Positions 1 to 25,200 of a DNA stretch of 64,000 nucleotides are shown here, one piece after another. Location of the stretch: positions 3,171,501 to 3,235,500 of the forward strand of contig LR746278.1 of NCBI GenBank assembly GCA_902729315.2, read 5' to 3'. Origin of the DNA: Spirodela intermedia (taxonomy: Eukaryota > Streptophyta > Magnoliopsida > Alismatales > Araceae). The translations under genes were made by a program, and so were the position numbers. The notes under the pieces are model-generated. The model searched no databases, was not told the origin of the DNA, and saw only the letters and a program-made list of their open reading frames with translations. Each line of letters opens with the position of its first letter. Within the stretch, counting starts at the first letter, position 1.

Positions 1-3000
1 ATTTCTCGTCAATACTCTGAATAATAATAGCCAATATCATTTCTTTTTAATCTGGTCACAATCATTGGCATTTTTTAATTACTTGTTCACGATCTTGAAT
101 AAATATTTGATTGTACTCTGGCCTCCATATTACTTTGTTTTTCATGTCTGCGGCACATTTCCTATATCTCGGGATCGCTGACATGCTTCCCTTTCTTAAT
201 CAAAGGAACACTTAAAGCTCTTTTTTTCTAAATGTATCATCTTGTTAATCGGACAGTAGAAAAATATGCCGTATATTAGGTGCAGCAGAGATAGAAGCTG
301 CGACTCATTAGGTTATTTATTTTTAAACATGGGAAACCAGGGACCGGAAGAATGTGAGACATCAATGAATAAAACATAAAATTCTATCCGTGAGAACCTC
401 ACCGCTGAGCATTGCACTTTTTAAACGTCAGCAGCAGTGGCCGAACCAGCCTTGGTCAGTATCTGTGCGGCCATAGAGCACCAACGTGCCTCTGAGATCT
501 ATCATGTTTTATTGAACTCTAAAATTTTTGAGACTGTGGCATGGGTGGATTTTACAAGAATCCATCTTCTTAGTATTCTTCGTCATGCTTTTCTTTTTTT
601 TTTTCCATTCTTGATTGTTTTTTTCAACGTTGTTTCTTTAAATTCTTGATTTCCAAATGCGCTGAAAATAATGTGAATTTTAGATTTATTTTTCATTTCC
701 TAGAAACTCAGAAAGTTAACTTTTCTAAAATTCTATTATGGAAATCTGCTATGCTTTACTGAGGCCTTACCTTTTCAAACGGATTCAATTCAACCCCTCA
801 TTTATTAGATCCGTCCCATGGGGTCATATATTTATTGTCCATTTGATCAACAATTGCCGACGCCTTACTTGCGGTTTCATGAGTTTTAAAAGTTTACAGC
901 CCCCTGAATCCGTAGTGTCAATGCATATAGGGGAAGTGTCTTCCTTCATCACCACAGACGTAACTCATCTGCGGACACCCGTTCGTATGGCTTTATACCA
1001 TCATATGCTTCCGTTTCTATAATAGTTATTCAAGGTGTGGTGTTTTATTGCCACAACGTGATTTTGTTGCAATTTATGGAAAATAGCTTGCACCCTGAAC
1101 TTATTAACACTATATTTGTTGTCCCCCCTATTTTTTGTCTCAATTGTCCCAGCCATGCATTGTGGGGCAGCTAAGACTGCATTTTAAAATTCGCATTGAA
1201 ACTTCAAAGTAAATTCAATTTAAGTTCGGATTGTTGAAGCACTTCTCCCTCCCAGTTTATCTCAGACTTGTGTTTCTTCCCCCTGCCTGGGTGTTTAGTG
1301 ATTGGAAACTCTAAATATTGTCAACGTAGAATTCATCAACCAACAAGATATGAACTAGTATTATGCATTTCTTACTTGTTAATAGCGTGACCAAAATCAT
1401 AACGGGTACATTGATCTTAGTAAAGAAATCACTGAAGGTATAACCTAAAATTGGTTTTGGAAGCTGTAGTTATATAAATAAATGTTTGATATTTCTTGAA
1501 GAATATGATTATTTTGATTTATATATATTTGAAAATTATGAATATCATAAAAATGTAAAACTGAGCTTTGTTGCACTGGGTCTTGTTACTTAAGCAGCTA
1601 GGTAGTAGGCCACTCCCTTGACAACTAGGTTGCGACTATCTACCTTCCTTGGAGCATTTCAATTTCAAAGTTGTTTGCTGAACCCATGCATGGCTCTTTA
1701 CGTGAATACTACGACTTGACATAAATCGTAGTCCTACAGTAGTCTTTGAGGATCTTCCTTTACCAAAATCTGCAGACATAGATACTTTACACACTGCCCG
1801 TCCTGACAAAATATTTTTTTTTTAATGGGGTTTACTTTTCATCCCTCACTTTTTTTTTTGATCCCCAAAGAGGACAGTAATCTATGTATCTTTCTCACCA
1901 TTTTATCCCATACTGATCTGAGCTCGAAATCTTCCTTTTCGAAAATGAGTACTATGCCCACTCATATGATGGAAAACTTCTGTTGTCACTAAAATGCACA
2001 CCGTTATGTAATGATAGGACTTGGTGTCCTTCATTGAATATTAGACACGTACTCAACTCACCCGCCTTTTCTAGTTCTTCTCCTTTGTTTGATATGACGG
2101 GAAGGTCAAGCATACGCACAGTCATCCTAATCCGGTACCTGGCTTATTATCATAGTCGGTAACATATAATTCATGCTGACGTAGATTTCCTGTGTAGCCT
2201 TTCTGAAGATTGAGGATCAAATTGCTATCACAAAAATATATTATATATCCTTTTATTTTTTGTACTGCCATTTGTGGACAGACCCCCTCAGCTTAAGCGC
2301 TCATTTTTTTGGTTATTTTCTCAACTTAAGTTGTAGCTGACCAAAATTAATGACGGATTAAATCTACATGTCAGCAAGTAAATTGAGTCAGTGTCAGTGT
2401 TGGTGTCTCTCTCTTCTGCGACTGGGGAAAAAGGAGAGTTTGAACAGAAGATTAGAGGGGAGATGTGAATGGTTATAGAAAGCAGTAGGACATGGCTTGG
2501 AGAATTGGGATTGATTATTTCCAATCCCAACTCAAGGAGACTTGTCTTTTTTTTCTATATCCTTGGTTGTTACTCTCTCTTGTCACAAATCTTTTCCACA
2601 AGAGTAGATATGGAAAATAATTTAGAAATCAAATTTTGGGGAATCGGTTTGGATGAGGACAACTATTGTTGATGCTGAAAGGAATAGCAGTGGAGAGATC
2701 ATGCCATATGTGATTCATAAACTTTGAAAGATATAAAGAAATCAGACTCCTTGATAAGTTTGCTACCTTCCAATAGTAGCAATGGTGAATTTTCATAATG
2801 CTTCTATGAGGAAACGGAATTTGTTTGTTTAAGAAAATCAATGGATCTTCTTGAATTTTTTTTTTGTGAATTCAGAGGCGAACCGGTGAGATGCGCATCT
2901 GTGTGTACTTATCTTCATGTTATTAAATTTATTTTCTTTCTTGGAGAATTCTTTCTTTTGATTCTCTCTCTTGTTAGGACATGGATTATGTTTATGTAGA

Positions 3001-3072
3001 AATTCTTTGTTTATGAGCACAACTTCAACTCTCTTTTTTCACCGATTTCACCACGAGGAGATTTTATTGCAG
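1..3072. other. Region upstream of SmF: no confident gene
   Basis: No ORF here resembles a protein family I recognise, and the short ORFs at 437-649, 738-1022 and 2321-2530 look like chance. The stretch should contain the promoter and 5' untranslated sequence of SmF, and perhaps a long first intron, because the first recognisable SmF exon begins at an acceptor (ttattgcag) ending at 3072. I could not find the expected short exon (ATG plus about one codon followed by GT). The sequence is AT-rich with scattered T tracts. Confidence 0.4.
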
Positions 3073-3835
3073 ACCATTCCAGTTAACCCAAAACCCTTCT
3101 TGAACAATTTGACCGGCAAGCCTGTGATTGTGAAGCTTAAGTGGGGCATGGAATATAAAGGTGACGAACTATTTGAAATATCTTGTTCATATTTAGAAAC
3201 AGATGAATGTGTGACTTGTCACAACGCAGCTGTATCCATTTCTTTCTTCTTTCAGGGTTCCTTGTCTCAGTGGACTCGTACATGAACCTGCAGGTGGCGT
3301 CTCCATCTCCTCTACACTTTATTTCTTCTCTGAATTAACTTGATGCGAAGTTGACATTTTATTCAGATATTTTCTGTTTAATGCAGCTTGCCAATACGGA
3401 GGAGTATGTTGATGGAGAGTTCACAGGAAACCTAGGGGAGATCCTGATTAGGTAAATTGGATATTATGCTTATAATGATGATACTGATTATTTCTTAGAT
3501 CGAATCGATTGGTTGCAAATCTAATATAGTTTGGAAGACCCAATTCATGATGATATCATCTAAGTTTGCAAAAAAAAAAAAAGCGGAAACTTTATACGAG
3601 GATCTGGCATAAAAAAAAATTAAAAAAGAAAAAGATGAACTGGTACCAAACAAATTCTACCTGATCTACAGTTTCTAATGAATTATTCTGATGAATTCCG
3701 TCTATAATAATAATAATAATTATTATTATTATTATCATTATCTTATGAGATGGATTATTATCTTCTCACAGGTGTAACAACGTGCTGTATCTTCGTGGGG
3801 TGCCAGAGGATGATGAGATCGAAGATGCCGATTGA
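3073..3835 (+). CDS. SmF: Small nuclear ribonucleoprotein F (SmF), first coding exon not located
   Basis: SmF is one of the seven Sm proteins that form the ring around the U-rich Sm site of U1, U2, U4 and U5 snRNAs in the nucleus. Four exons were rebuilt: 3073-3160, 3256-3293, 3387-3451 and 3772-3835 (TGA). All are bounded by AG/GT and join in phase. They encode 84 residues, starting [18 protein letters not shown] and including the Sm1 part with WGMEYKG, the DSYMNLQL core, [12 protein letters not shown] (Sm2) and an acidic tail EDDEIEDAD. Plant SmF is about 86-88 residues and usually starts M-A-T-I-P-V, so only about two residues (ATG GCN) are missing; they must lie on a short upstream exon ending in phase 0. 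The next gene, RPL41, starts about 970 bp downstream on the same strand. The retained Sm2 RCNN and the acidic tail favour SmF over LSM6. Confidence 0.93.
3704..3735. repeat. (ATA)n/(TAT)n palindromic microsatellite in SmF intron 3
   Basis: A run of ATA units changes directly into TAT units, giving 16-bp arms centred between 3719 and 3720. It lies in the last SmF intron, 36 bp before the exon at 3772. Such a run could extrude as a hairpin and probably varies in length. Confidence 0.8.
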
Positions 3836-4040
3836 GCCCAATCCGTCGGTCGCATGCCAGCAGCTCCTCTTCTGAACGAGAGAGTTGACTTTTGCTTGAT
3901 GTACATCTACCTATTTGATATTTTCTCCGATGAAGCTGCCGAATTGACTGATCCACGTCGCCGTTTCCCTTCAATTGCCCAACTTTTCTTCATCTGGCAG
4001 TTTCTCTGTTTAAGGGGGGCCGTCAGGAGAGTTAGATTCT

Positions 4041-4240
4041 TGATGCCACGTGGCCGTGGGGTAGAAGATTTTGTATAGGTGGGCAAGGGGTGGCCACGTG
4101 GCGGGGGGAATGGGTTTTGGAATAGGCTCAGGTTGAAGCAAAACGGGCCAGCTCAGACCGGGCTTACGTGGCAGGATGCCGCCTCTACTGCAGGGCTTTT
4201 GTCTGGGGCTAGCTGGAGAGAAGAGGGTGGCCACGTGGCA
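4041..4240. promoter_or_regulatory. Cluster of G-box (CACGTG) palindromes
   Basis: Three perfect CACGTG cores occur in GCCACGTGGC-type context at 4047-4052, 4095-4100 and 4232-4237, with a related TACGTGGC at about 4165-4172. They lie between the SmF stop and the RPL41 promoter. GCCACGTGGC is the classic plant G-box bound by bZIP and bHLH factors. The surrounding sequence repeats in an irregular way (cacgtggcaggaNg), so local duplication may have produced the copies. Which gene they serve, if either, is inferred from position only. Confidence 0.55.
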
Positions 4241-4365
4241 GGAGGAACCTTCATCAACAAAATCGGGTGGTAATTCTCCAAGGGAAAGCGTTCATCCGGC
4301 GGCGGGGTAGTTGACCTTCCCAAAAAGGTCCCCGCCCCCCTCCTTTTGACCCAATCCATCTTTTA

Positions 4366-4680
4366 GGTCGGCCCATGAAAATGAGGCCCAAAGTAATTGG
4401 TTAGGGAATTGGGCCCAAAGTAGCCCACTAGAAAAAGGCCTATCATAGCCTCGAGGATTTTAAAAGGCCCACCCTTTTTTGATAAGCAGCTGGGCCCGGT
4501 TTTGTCTGCCGTGAGGCCCACTAAAATCTTCTTGCGTTTGTCCTTGGAAGCGCTTCCTCTGTTAAGCTGGGCCGCATATTGGGCTCTATTGGGTTAAGAT
4601 AAAGCCCAGAAAAGAGGAGATCCCCACCGCCGTTCAATTGAGCCATCGACGGTCCAAAAGCCCGAATCGAACGCCCAATG
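4366..4680 (+). promoter_or_regulatory. RPL41 promoter with site II (TGGGCC/GGCCCA) cluster
   Basis: At least eight GGCCCA, TGGGCC, TGGGCT or AGCCCA motifs fall in about 310 bp, including 4385-4390, TGGGCCCA at 4410-4417, 4466-4471, 4515-4520, 4568-4573, 4580-4585 and 4613-4618. Such site II elements, bound by TCP factors, are dense in promoters of plant ribosomal-protein and other growth-linked genes. The RPL41 start codon lies 127 bp beyond the last of them. Confidence 0.75.
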
Positions 4681-4806
4681 GAGTTGAAGATAAGGAGAAA
4701 TGACTTAAATATCCTTTTTTGTTCTTATCCGTTGTGTTCTGATAAACTTGGTATTCTTCTTCGTACTCCGGCGGGGCACAGGAGAGAGTTTCGGGGGTCG
4801 GAGACG

Positions 4807-6523
4807 ATGAGGGCGAAGGTCAGTTCTGATGTTTATTGTTCGTGTATATCGTCTCCTGGTTATCTACTGTTTGACCTTGTTTCTGTTATAGCCTTCGGTG
4901 TATCCTGGCTATCATCGGATTTGTTGTTCACCTCGTTTGTTCCCCCTTTTGTTGGTGGTTCTGTTTTGAATCTTCTAAGTTTTTTTCAGATTGAGACTCT
5001 TCGATGTGACTGTTCATTACCTAGTACTCAGTGTCTGCGTGTCTGATAGTTGCTGCCCTCCATTTTCGAGTTTAACTTGTTTTTTTCTTTTCGCGACGTC
5101 GAGGAAGAGACATCCTTAAATTTGTAACCGTTGGCAGATTATCGTGTCATGCTTCTGCTTTTGGCTGCTTGCGTTGGAGTTTTTGCGATGTATTTTTTTA
5201 AATCAATCTTATTGTAGTTGTTGCCGGATATCTATTGAGCACTCTTTCCCTCATTTGTTGTTGCAGTTATAGAAAAAAAATCTTCTTATAAATCTCCGTT
5301 CACATTTTATCCCTTTTTTTTAACCTAATGTGGCGGTTCGAATTACATATTTCAATGTATTGGTGCGTTTAAAAATGCACCAATACATTGAAAATGTATT
5401 TATTTTCATCGCTTACCTTACCGCGGACATGGTTTATTTATTCGACATAGAAAATAACCTACAGCCATCAGGTCTGTTTTTGACCCTGCATTTATTTCTA
5501 ATCACATTAAAATTATCACGTGAACTGATGAATGCTGTTGACAATGAACAAGTCTTTGTTTCGAGTTTTTGGGCTGTTTTTGTGGCACAGAGGAAGGTCA
5601 ATTTTTTTATAACGGCATGGTTTCTGTTCAATCCATTTTTAGTTAAATTGTGATTATCTTTGGACCTCATAGAAGTTGTGGACAGTGACGAATTTTGTGC
5701 AGGCTTATGGTTATGACTTTAGGATGAACATCCCCACATCGATTTACTCCAAGCTTTGTGAAAATCTAAATCTGAGGCAAATCTAATTATAACATGCCGG
5801 CCATCTACTGCACCTATATTTATTTCCTTCTCAAATTCATTTATTTCCTGTTTTTTAGACTTCTCTTTGATTTATCGGAGACTTAATTTGCCATACGTCA
5901 ATTTCCCTATAATTGCATTCTCAAATGGAGTTGATAGCTCCGCTATCTCCTCATCTGAGTATGCAATAATTCTATATTCCTCTTTCATAAAGAAGTCCTT
6001 AATTTCAACTGCATTTGTGTATTTAGGTATTATATGGGCGGTTTTTATGGCTAAAGTGTTGGTATTTCTATTTTCTTCAATCAATAAGCGTTGTATGAAC
6101 TCAGGAGGTCTGCTGTTACCATCGTCTGGCTTTACTTGGTCCTTGAAAAGTGCAGCCCAATCGATATTGGGTTGCGGGTTAAGGGTATTTACTCTAGGTT
6201 CATTCGTGGGGTTGGAAGGGTTAGCATGCTTGATATGGGCAATGGGAATGTTTTTTCTTTTTTTTTCTAAAACGGGTGGGTGTGGCTTAAGGGGTAAATG
6301 CCAAGATTGTGTGTATTCAATCTACTTTTGGGCTTGAAAAAATTACCGTTTGTTAGTATTTGTGTGCTTGAAAAACTTTCTGTTTATAGTATTTGTGTGC
6401 TTGAAAAACTTACTGTTTAAGTCAAGTTTTAAAGTTTTTTTTCTTGACTAAATGCAGTGGAAGAAGAAGCGCATGAGGAGACTTAAGAGGAAGCGCCGAA
6501 AGATGAGACAGCGATCTAAGTAG
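4807..6523 (+). CDS. RPL41: 60S ribosomal protein L41 (eL41)
   Basis: This is the smallest ribosomal protein, a 25-residue arginine/lysine-rich helix on the large subunit at the subunit interface. The coding sequence is split. Exon 1 is 4807-4818 (ATG AGG GCG AAG, encoding MRAK) followed by donor GTCAGT. Exon 2 is 6458-6523, after acceptor aaatgcag, encoding WKKKRMRRLKRKRRKMRQRSK up to TAG. Together they give 25 residues, the family length, and the sequence is almost invariant in eukaryotes. It is far too short to be found as an ORF. The site II cluster just upstream fits a ribosomal-protein gene. The intron of 1639 bp is about 20 times longer than the coding sequence and holds a 17-bp perfect hairpin at 5350-5393. 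Confidence 0.95.
5350..5393. repeat. Hairpin-forming inverted repeat in RPL41 intron
   Basis: TTTCAATGTATTGGTGC at 5350-5366 is followed after 10 nt by its exact reverse complement at 5377-5393. The loop can pair further (gttt with aaat). The structure would form in the RPL41 pre-mRNA or as a cruciform in DNA. I see no flanking duplication that would mark it as a transposon end. Confidence 0.8.
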
Positions 6524-7355
6524 GCTGAATAAATGAGAGAAGAACATCGCTGGAAGGGACCCCCTCCCTCCCCATGCTGTCTCGGTTGCGACAGCTTGTG
6601 ATGTGGTTTTTGAGCTTCAGAGTGGGTTTCATGTAATCAATGTTTTCTCAGACTTGGTATGTTTTGTTTGGGAAGAGAAGACCCGTGAAGGTTGACGCCT
6701 TTGCTGCTAGTTAATCAAATATAGAATGTTTCTCCCTCTTTCTAGGTCCTTTTCATTAATTTCATGGTGCCCGGTTGCCTGCTTCAATCCTATATAACAA
6801 CTCTTTTTCTGGAGTATTTTCCGAGGCTAAATGATTCACATAGCCTCTAGTATCATATTTCTTCTGCCATCTACTTGGAAAACTTATCATATTTGTTCAA
6901 TCTGTTTTTTTTTTCTGCAACTTTGAATGGGTTCTTCCAATGGAATGTTACTAATTAAATGCACCCAATGGTGGCCGACTGTATGCATGAGATCAGGGAC
7001 CATTGGTAGTTCCATTACTCTTGATTGGTATCTAGGTTGATTTAGGGCTGAATTGGGTAATTTACGGCTTGGGGTTTATACAGGGCAGATTTGGGAATCA
7101 CCCTCAGGTTGATTTGGGAATCACCCTCAGGGAAGTGTAGGGTTAACCAAGAACACATGATAGGTAATAGTATATCTTCCTACTAACGTAGCCTTTTGGG
7201 TCTTAGCTCGCCTGTCACCTATCAATAATGATGGCCTCTCAATAGTAAGAACTTCCCCATGTATCTACCCACGAATAGATCGGTATAACTCATCCAATCT
7301 AAGGGAAATACTAACTTAGAGCAAGTAGAAGCTTACAATAGGATAAATTTATATG

Positions 7356-7395
<40 letters not shown>

Positions 7396-8486
7396 GTTTG
7401 GGACTTATTTGGATGTATTACTTGGTGACTCGACCACTGTAGTATGATGATAATAGTACTAATAATAGTAATCGTAGGCCAATGAAATAGTAGTGATTTG
7501 TATGTAATGACAGCCAACAGCTAAAATATCTTTAGGATTCCTCTCTTAAACTATATGCTGTACAATATGGATTCCTCTACCCAGTTCAAAATATGCCAGA
7601 AGAAGAAATCTGCATCCAATATATCATATTAAGTCAATGATAATCGGACGTAATTCCTTCCATTAGGGAATGGCAAACATTAAGCATTTAAAGTTCGATT
7701 TATAAAGATAATTCAATTTTTATGCATTATATAATCTGGATTAGTCACTTAGATAAATTTGGCCTGTATTTTTTCGAAAGTCTTGAGCAGCCAGAATAAC
7801 AATTATGAAGGAATGAGACAATTCTCTTCCATGCCTTATCTCCTCGCGCCACACATCTACCATGAACCAGACTTAGACCATGATGAAGCACATTTAACCC
7901 TAATGTCAGGAGGATCATCGAGTGGGACCCAGATAACAGATAAAAGTCAACACCGACTTGAAAAAGCAAAAAAAAAAATTCGGGTTGATAACTCCAGTTA
8001 CCTTTTTAGACAAATTAAAGTTAATCACCGCGATCAATACAAATTTGCATAAAAAAGTACATTTTTCTTCGGGAAATATGCTGGGAAGTTTGCTCCATGT
8101 GAATACAATACAAAATTTCCAGTGCCCACAAGGCCTGTTTAAATAAATAAAAGCTGAAAAAATAATAATAAAAAATCCGAAATCTAACCTCAGCGCAGAA
8201 ATTTCATTTCTCGGTGTTCCATATAATGTATACAATACTTGATTCGGGATGTTGAACAAAGAAGCCAGATTATTCTTTTCCCAACGGGAACCAAAACTTT
8301 CAGAACCTCAAGCCTCTGAAGAATTCATGGATTCCCGCTCAATCTTGATTGAATAATTTCTCAAAGAAAGTCCGGCATCCAAGAACATATCCAACAACCA
8401 CCAGCAATCCTCATACTCCTTGGAGCTCAAGCAGTTAATGTAGTTGTGTTCTTGCGAGCTTCAGCGGTGAAAAGACCCTCCAACGC
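6524..8486. other. Convergent intergenic region between RPL41 and WDR75
   Basis: The stretch holds the 3' ends of two convergent genes. It contains a 21-bp unit repeated in tandem (gatttgggaatcaccctcagg at 7088-7108 and 7111-7131) and an (AT)n run at 7359-7392. No ORF here resembles a known family. The sequence just below 8487 is probably WDR75 3' untranslated region. Confidence 0.5.
7359..7392. repeat. (AT)n microsatellite
   Basis: About 17 AT units in an uninterrupted run, in the intergenic region between RPL41 and WDR75. Confidence 0.9.
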
Positions 8487-21300
<12,814 letters not shown>

Positions 21301-22205
21301 GCTGTTTGTACAATCGAAAAGAAATAGAACCGAGAGGAAGCTAAGCGCAGAGGCTACAGCTCCCGCTGCGCTCGTCGGTGCCGGGAGAAGTGTGGAAGGG
21401 GGAGGAGGGTTTTAGGGAATGAAGAGGACACATGACGAAAGGGTTTTCGGGGGGGATGAAGGAGGACGAGACGAGTAACGCCAAATAAAATCTGGACCGT
21501 TGGATTTACGTTATTAGTCTTTCAATTTAACCCTATACATGTTTTGTAAATATAAAAAAGCATCATATTTCTAGAATTTGCAAACATGCCTGAAAGAAGA
21601 TATCAAATAAAATTGCTTTTACCATAGAAAAAGCATTGCCCATATATTATCTCAACTGACGTATTTGCCCATCAAATGTGAACTACGAGGAACCGATGTT
21701 TTCATCTTCCAAGGGTTATTCTGTCCTTTTCAGGCATTATGCTTATTTTTTTACTTTTTTATCACAAGGTCAACTCGTGAGTCATTTGTAAAAAAAATCA
21801 TGTTGGCGGAGGGTGATTCTTAATATAATTTAAGGGGATTAAAGTGTAAAAAGTATATGACTTTACACACGTGTAAATATTATTAAAATTTGATGATATA
21901 TCCTATTTATTGACATAATCGAATAATAGGCGAGGAAAAACAATAAAAAAATAGTTTATGGGCAGAGGATGAAATATTTCGAGCAAAATCTAGTTAGGAA
22001 TGCCCAAAAATGCCCAAGCTAAGAATGAGTAATACAATTGATTAAATCATATTTATTTCCAAACATAGGTTGCTTTGATGCAAAAGGGATAATAGAGCCA
22101 CGATTTATTTTCTTATTTCCATCATTTTCATAAATATGGTAATTATGAATAAATAGATACAATCAAACCGCTGACTCCGCTGGAAGAGAAAGCCTAGGAA
22201 TGGCA
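21301..22205. promoter_or_regulatory. WDR75 promoter region and SLC19-type gene 3' flank
   Basis: The two minus-strand genes are head-to-tail here. Near the WDR75 start, at about 21400-21415, there is agggttttaggg, the reverse complement of a telo-box (AAACCCT), a motif common in plant translation and ribosome-biogenesis promoters. On the other side, TTTATT at 22104-22109 reads AATAAA on the minus strand and is a candidate poly(A) signal for the transporter. No gene is seen between. Confidence 0.45.
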
Positions 22206-25200
22206 TCATCTGCCTAGAGATGTGTAAGGAGTTGGCAGCTCTCCTTGACCGCCGAAGGAGAAGAGCCCAATGAAAACGGCCGTTGCCATGAAGAAAAAAC
22301 CAGAGAAATACAAAAATTGAGCCGATACAGCCAGCCCAGAGATTTCCTGCAATAGAAGATATTTTTTTTTTAGGAAAATGATACTTTCTTCTTCTTCTTC
22401 TTCCGAAATGACTAAAAATGGCAAGAAATCTGTGCCCAGAAGGAGGCGTTCCTAGGAGTAACAGAGAGTGAAAAGAAAGTCTGTGCTTACGATGGCAGCC
22501 TGAAGCAGAGTCTCGAGCAGGAGGCCGAGGACATTGCTGAGAGAGAAGAGGAGGATGTACTGCCCATTACACAGAAGCTTGCAGCATCGAACGCTCACGA
22601 GGCAAGCGAGAGCCTGGTAGATTCCGGAAATGGCAATATAGAAGAGATATGCTGCCCAGATCTTGGCAGAAGTCGCCATGCACACGCAGAATATGCTCAT
22701 TGATGCAGACCCGAGAACATATATGAGCACGCTGACGCTGCCTTTGGTGGCAATCTTGTCGAGGTAAAGCGCACTAAACGATCCAAGGCTTCCGACTGCC
22801 TGTGAAGCTGCAAAGATGTGTCCATTTAACTTGGAATCCGGATTGATTGCGTCAAAGAGATTTGCGCCATAGTTTTGAACCAAGCAGAAACCGGCATAGG
22901 CGAACGCAGACCTGCATGAGATGGATTTGGTAAAAGAATGAAAAAGTAAACCCATATGTTTCTGGTTCAAAGAACTGAAATATATGCCTCAGCCAGTGCT
23001 TATGAAAATCTGGCCCTCTAGTCCTAGGGTTAGGTTTAGTATTGGGGTCGGATTCTTGTGTGCTCTTGAAAGAAAAGCTTCGAGCTGATTACATGAAAGA
23101 TAAGTTTGCTGACATTATATGAGAAGAGAATGAATATAGGCTAACCAAAGAGAGAGAATCTTCAAAGTTCGTCCACGCCATGTTTCCTTCAGCATCCTTA
23201 TCCACCCCTGTCAATGCAATCAATGTGATATCAATCTCCATGATTTATCTGCAGATAACTGATAAGCCATGTTGTAAAGCCAAAAAAAAAAAGGGGGGGG
23301 GGGTCCGAAATTAGTCTAGGCTTCCTTTTAGAGAGAGAAAATTGCTCAAGATCTAGACATTTTTGCGTTGCAATAAAGTCTTGGTGAAGATGATCAAATG
23401 TCTTCCGGGTTGTTTGTGATCAGGAGAAGCAAAAAAATACAGCTGAAATGGTCTCTGCCAATTGATGATGAGGAAGAACAGAGCTCATTTTGAACAAAAA
23501 AGTAATGCCCTTCATGTGACGCATCTTGTTATCAGATAAGATGAGATAACTGGATCATCTGACTCGGATCAAGTTTATGAATGGTAGATTAGGAGTCAGC
23601 CTGATATCATCTGTTTCTAATTCACGAGTATTGACTGATACAACCAACCATTATGCAACTCAGCATGGTGGTACCCTCCCGGTCTGATCTCTATATGCTA
23701 AAGGACAATTCGCCAATCCGCATGGAGATGGAAAATCATGAAGAATGAAACCTGCGATAGATTGTCAAAGAAGTTCGCCATCTGGTACGATTAAGTCCTC
23801 TCTGTCATGGAAAATTTAGTCTTATTTAACTCCACACTGCTGCATCCTCATATTTAAGAGGATGTATCATCTCATTTAACTGTCACTCCACATAGTGAAC
23901 TCAACGATGCTATTAAAGTATGAAAAACGAGATAATGTACAAAAGATATTTACTGATGTCGTGTACAATCTCTCATTAGCAGTCTTCAAGTACAATTATT
24001 TTGATGGTTTATAACTCTAATTCATCTTAGCAATAGACACACGATGTCACCCTATTCACAAGTAATGTATCCTTATTTTGTTATCTGTATCACTCTTCTT
24101 CTAGTAAGTTTTTTCCTAATAGCTCCATAGCAAAAGCCTTATATCAAATAGCAATTTCTACGTATCCATTTCCCTTGGTTATTTCTGTTCCCAAATTTCT
24201 TTTTGGCCCTCTTTAAGACTGACTTAACGAGATGAGCGTCACCCTTTTTTTTATTTGAATAGAACATGTTGAACAAAATCTTCTTCATGTAAAACCTGCT
24301 CGATTAGATTGGAAAAATCGTATCCGCACGGCTCCTCAGTAGAGGTTGGCTCGAATTACTCCTGCTCTTGAGTTACGTTCTCTCCTACTAAATGTGTTTT
24401 CCAGAACATCCAAACGGTGAGAATTGGTGGAAGTCAAGATTCAGTATAGTTATATTATCATGATGTTTTAACCTGCTCCTATCAAAGCTGCACTTTATTC
24501 CGCCATTTCTCTTCTCCAATTGCATCTCTAGTGATGCTATTTGTCTACTTTTCTCTGCAGAACCCTCAAATGAAGATCTAACCTTTTGCCTTTTGTCCAT
24601 TTGAATATACAAGGATCATGTCATACATAATGTGTCCTTTACATTCAGAATGCACCAGAATTTGTTTATAGTGAATTCACTAATTATTGAACTCCTTTTA
24701 GGATCATTGGTCAAACATCATACGACCATAGCATCCAACATCAAGGTATAATAAGTGGAAAGTTATCCTCCTTTGGAAACAGCTAGTTTGGTCCAGTAGC
24801 TAGTTCCCAAGCATTTCTAATAAATGTTGTATTGAGGTCATGGTACCCATCGATCATATGTTTTCCACAGTTTTAGAGGGGAAATTCCATATTAGTTCTG
24901 CTATACTCAATCAACCATGTTTCCTTCGATCAGATCATTCGAGATGTGTGTGCTTCATTTTTTGCTTAGCCCTGAGCAAGGTGAAAGTGTTGATGCGACC
25001 TTTAGAACCACACTTTATTCTCCTCATGTCATAGTGATCTTACAATTATCCTTCTAATTCTCCCACTACCTCTTCCTATCTAGCCTTTAAGTAGTGCTTC
25101 CTTGTCTTTCCTTTGCAAGTATATCATCAACAGTCACACTCATATGTTGCATTATACACCTCAATCTTTTTATATCAATATAGGGGAAGATTATCCTCTT

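Noticed and set aside
738-1022. 94-residue ORF upstream of SmF
   Set aside because: No recognisable domain, no splice or promoter support, and ordinary AT-rich surroundings.
23701-23760. Candidate extra transporter exon (VSFFMIFHLH)
   Set aside because: The acceptor is reasonable and the start is hydrophobic, but no donor in the correct phase follows before a stop codon.
24388-24612. 74-residue minus-strand ORF with a coiled-coil-like composition
   Set aside because: It lies in a long intron of the transporter, has no homologue I recognise, and does not fit the phases of flanking exons.
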